A DNA stretch of 64,000 bases from Lepeophtheirus salmonis (lineage: Eukaryota > Arthropoda > Copepoda > Siphonostomatoida > Caligidae): contig NC_052132.2 in assembly GCF_016086655.4 (NCBI RefSeq), positions 11,038,805-11,102,804 of the forward strand. The letters run 5' to 3'. A model generated the notes under the pieces. It saw only the letters and a program-made list of their open reading frames with translations, was not told the origin of the DNA and searched no databases. Below, in pieces: positions 60,305 through 64,000 of this stretch (positions within the stretch are counted from its first letter, which is position 1; each line of letters opens with the position of its first letter). A program made the translations under genes and the position numbers.

Positions 60305-62460
60305 AGGTATGAAAAATGAAATAAACCCCAAAATACACTTGTTAATTCTGACAATGTTTGAAATGTCAGAAGAATGTTTGGAAGAAAATCAGATTACTTG
60401 TCTTGACAAATTTATTAGATCAGTTCAGATCTGTCATTTAACGCTCCCCTTCCCATTGTGATTGTTTATCTTCATTATCTAAGAACTCATACACTTTATA
60501 CTTACATGTTCCCTCCTCAAAAATAAAAGGAATAATGATAAAAGCATAGGAAAATATACAAAAAAACTTTTCCTTTTGATACTACAAAAACTCTCGCACT
60601 CATCTATGGTCATATTTTTCTACACCTAAATTGATATTATATCTTAATGTGATCCAAAAGGATTAAAGTTATATGGAATTAGGAATGTGAAAAAGATGCA
60701 TTTTTGGTGTGTGTCGTTCACTTCAAAATCATGTTAGTTGGCAAGTTGTATTTTTGATTTTCGTATAGAACACATCTATACATCATGTTTATTGAGATTA
60801 TAAATATCATTACAATTAAATGATGCACCATCTTGGGAGATGATTTTTTACTACATAAAAGAGAAAAAATTCTAGTAAATCTTAGTGAAGCTTCCTATAA
60901 TGAGTTCAAGAATAAAAATACCCGCATCGAATGTTACTTAATGCCAATAATAAACATTGATATTATAATTACATAAATCAAAGTAATTGACACTTAAAAA
61001 TTATTATGAAATGAACATTTTTAGATGGTGCATATATTATATCATGAGATAGCTGGTTATATGTGGAACAAAATACAAATAATTTTTTTTTGAAATCCTT
61101 TTCTTAGAAAGTATAGTTGACCTTAATTATCTCAAACATTACCATAACTCTAATTTTAATTAAAATAAATAAAATGTATATATTTCACTTTTGAATAATA
61201 GATTTATTGATAAGTTTTTGGTCATAGAATATAAAGTAAGTTTAATTAGGTAATACCAATAAAATATTTTAATAAAATTTTATATTCATTAGTTTTTAGA
61301 GATAAGTTGGTCATAAGGTTTAGCATTGTGATATAAGAATTTATTTTTTACTCAAAACTAATATTTTAATTAAGCCATTGGTTATATTTATTAAATCAAA
61401 AATAAACAATACAACTGAGGTACTACTTTAAAAACAAAACAATTCAGGTAAAATAATTGCAAAATTGACAATAACTTTTTTGGATTTACCCACTAAAAAA
61501 TTTTATTAACAAATTTAATATCTCATATTAGTTATAAAACATTTTCAATCTTTATATTAATCTGAATAAATCGGTTAGTTACTAAAAAGGGGGCTTGCTT
61601 ATATTTTAATTTACAAATAATTTAATTAAGACTTTGGTTTCAAATAAGAAATAAATCATTTATGAGCATAAATATAACACGTGAATTAGTTAATTATTGA
61701 ATATTTTTTGCTTTCCTTTAAAAAAATACTATGCATTTTCCTTTCCAACAAATGTTATAAAATTAAAAAAAAAAGCCATATAATTTAAATAAAACTTTTT
61801 AGAAGGGTCATTTAAAATATAGAGATGTATGTTTTTATGTAAACATAAAAGAAAGCTCTCGTAAAAAAACATCTTAGAGTATCATGTGTATAAAAATGGT
61901 GGAGAAACTGAATACACATTCAAGACCTACTTTATTAAATGAACGAATCTCTTTGTTGGTTAAACTATAAATAAATATTCCTATATAAAGACTGGGGTTT
62001 TTTGAGCAAGTATTTGTAAGGTATGTTTATAAAATTCCTCCACAAATCCATTAAAAATTATTTCCTTATATCTAATATATAGCAATTCATATAATAACCT
62101 CTATTTTTCTTTTGTTTTCTATTTTTAGTATGGATATGTATAGCAATATGTTTAAATCAAGTTGATATAACTTTGTTTTTTATAGGACTTTACGAAATGT
62201 AAATGTTATTGATATTTAATTGAAAAATATAGAAATTTTACATGTGAAAATAAGTGAATAACTTGAGTAGAATATTATATCTAGTGGAGGAAATTCTTAA
62301 ATATTTTGTATATTTGCACATTGCGAATAATAATTCATGGAATTGAGTTTTGGAATCTGGACGATTTGGGCCATTAAGACTGGAAGACTTATAACATGAC
62401 ACATTTTCAATGACCTTGGGAAGAAAGGTTGTCCACAAAATTTTTCCTGTACATATCATT
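60305..62460. other. AT-rich, nothing recognised
   Basis: No repeat landmark or transposase motif. The minus-strand frame at 62238-62459 borders the Tc1-like fragment and shows no receptor-like hydrophobic segment. Confidence 0.45.
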
Positions 62461-62464
62461 TCGT

Positions 62465-62640
62465 CTTAGTTTAGAAATATTCGCCTGCAGGAATAATCAT
62501 ACCTCAGTTGAAGCCTTGAAGGCCTCCATCGTCAATACAATGAAGGAAATGGGTCTGCATGGGGTAGCAAAGGCATTTAGGTACAGTGTATAGACCGTTA
62601 TCGAAAACGAAGGCTTTCATTATAAATTATTATTTTGCAT
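62465..62640 (+). pseudogene. Tc1-like transposase C-terminal fragment
   Basis: The plus strand reads FACRNNHTSVEALKASIVNTMKEMGLHGVAKAFRYSV, a stop, then TVIENEGFHYK. Intact relatives end NxxPHxxVxxLKASIxxxWxxM...CxxFRxRIEAVIEAEGGHIE. Only the last 50 or so residues remain. Confidence 0.7.
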
Positions 62641-63589
62641 TTAATGTGGCTTTCAAATGTATAAGAAATATTTTTTTCTACTTTTTATTCACGTCTCATA
62701 ATTAGCCGTTAAAGTTATTTGGTATTTACCTTGTCCACCCACTCCGAGTCTAAGAAGGACTTACATACAGTTATCACTCCTTGTTAATCCCTTATTATTA
62801 TTTACTTACGTTTTGTGAGCACTTGTTGTTACTTATACATAATTGTTCCAAACTCAAGAATGAAATAATCATTATAACAACTTTGAATTTTCAATAATCC
62901 TGTTCAGGTTACAAATGTAATATTTTATACTTCTGATGAGGTGTATAATAAATACTAACTTTAACTAAAATTTTATACATATTTATAAATATTATCGATA
63001 GTAATCTTTGAATTATTAATTGTTTTGATGGGACACTTGTTCTGACTCACCTTATAGATGATCAGTTAATCTGATAAATATGTTTCACTTTATTAATCAA
63101 ATTAATATAGAAAATTGTAAAACTATATCAATGATTTAAAAAAAAAAACATATGGAAGAAAGGACATTTATCTATCTTCCTTATGTGTTTAAAAAGTATG
63201 GTCCTCATAATAATGCTCTCGAACAATAATTTATTGTTTTTTTACACAATGTATGTTTAGGTGGATTAGAAAAGAAGGAACTTTTCTGTTGCTCATACAA
63301 TAAGAATAATGTATTACTCATGTGATGAAGAAAAATGATCCATCCAAGATATTTAATATTTTCTAACAAACAACTACTTATTTAATAATTTATCATTTTC
63401 TATGTTAACATATGAAATTAAGAAAAGAAAAAAACGGGAAAAGAACCACGGATATTCGTTGTTTATTCTAGAATTAAGACTAGGAATGTGTTTTGTGTAG
63501 TTTTATTAAAGCCTTTGGAGTTGGCGTAGATATCCGGATATGACAACAATACGGTTTTAAAGTTGAGAAATCTATCAAGTCTTAACATA

Positions 63590-63690
63590 AGAAAAAAGAG
63601 GAACTTCCTTTATTACATCCACACTTTCGACAATTGCCCTTCTAGAGTGTGGTGCATCTTTGACATCAAAATTACAAAACTTTCTAATTA
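63590..63690 (-). pseudogene. mariner transposase fragment
   Basis: The minus strand reads FDVKDAPHSRRAIVESVDVIKEV, matching FDVKDAPRSGRPIVENVDKIMEIV of the mariner family seen at 16550 and 52500. Only about 30 codons survive. Confidence 0.6.
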
Positions 63691-64000
63691 TTTTTGGACG
63701 CAAACGTCCTTAAAATGACATTAATAACCACAAATGTTTCCCTTTTAGTGACCTACAGGAATAAACATTTCATATACAAGGTCTTAAAAGGGCTATACAT
63801 CACGTTCAGGATATGAGAGAATGAAGGCAATGACGTCTGGGATTACAAATATCTTGAATTGGGGTTTATGTGATCAATAAAGTATATTTATACAAAGGGA
63901 TCAGGTTGTGAGATACGTTGAAATCCGTTGCCATGTTACCCCTTTACTCCCTGAATTAAATTTTAAATGAGAATACATTTTTTAAATTATCGAAACATGA

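Noticed and set aside
62238..62459. 73-codon minus frame as the missing N-terminal receptor exon
   Set aside because: No TM1-like hydrophobic helix, no GN...V motif, and it abuts a Tc1-like fragment.
1..64000. CRISPR arrays, bacterial operons, rRNA genes
   Set aside because: No regularly spaced identical repeats, no clustered long ORFs and no rRNA landmarks; the window is eukaryotic.

Overview
This looks like a window from an animal (eukaryotic) nuclear genome. It is very AT-rich, has almost no long open reading frames, shows consensus GT/AG introns, and is packed with decayed DNA transposons, retrotransposon fragments and short dispersed repeats. The receptor fragment is of the arthropod FMRFamide-receptor type. 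The density of mariner and Tc1-like wrecks, with their particular protein signatures, recalls crustacean genomes such as parasitic copepods. The species is an inference and cannot be fixed from the sequence alone.

Only one host gene can be supported. It is a class A (rhodopsin-like) peptide G-protein coupled receptor on the minus strand. One exon (52907-53216) carries TM3, TM4 and extracellular loop 2. It is joined in phase 0 across an 11 kb intron to the exon carrying TM5-TM7 (41422-41892). The exon(s) for the N-terminus, TM1 and TM2 were not found and probably lie beyond 64000.

The rest is mostly mobile DNA. Region by region: 0.5-1.9 kb and 10.6-11.7 kb hold minus-strand non-LTR retrotransposon remnants. 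2.8-10 kb and 14-27 kb hold several dispersed repeat families, called R1, R2 and R3 here. 15.2-15.7 kb is an unexplained island of less AT-rich DNA. 16.5 kb, 20.1 kb and 23.0-23.6 kb hold mariner or Tc1-like remnants. 24.85-25.05 kb and 34.1-34.3 kb hold tRNA-derived SINEs.

The structural centrepiece is 28.7-33.4 kb. There a minus-strand mariner is split in two by a DNA transposon of about 3.7 kb. That transposon has terminal inverted repeats of about 0.5 kb and a broken ORF of an unusual transposase-like family, recognised by DFxEN, SDxxxHD, FSDxxAGQYKN and HGxGPxDxxGG signatures.

36-41 kb holds three Tc1-like pseudogenes. The 11 kb receptor intron holds a degenerate tandem array interrupted by a piggyBac-like MITE with TTAA target duplications, plus four more Tc1/mariner relics. 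55.3-56.2 kb, 62.5 kb and 63.6 kb hold further transposase wrecks. Because nearly all elements carry stops, frameshifts and truncations, most appear dead. The window is best read as a transposon graveyard that inflates introns around a neuropeptide-receptor gene.
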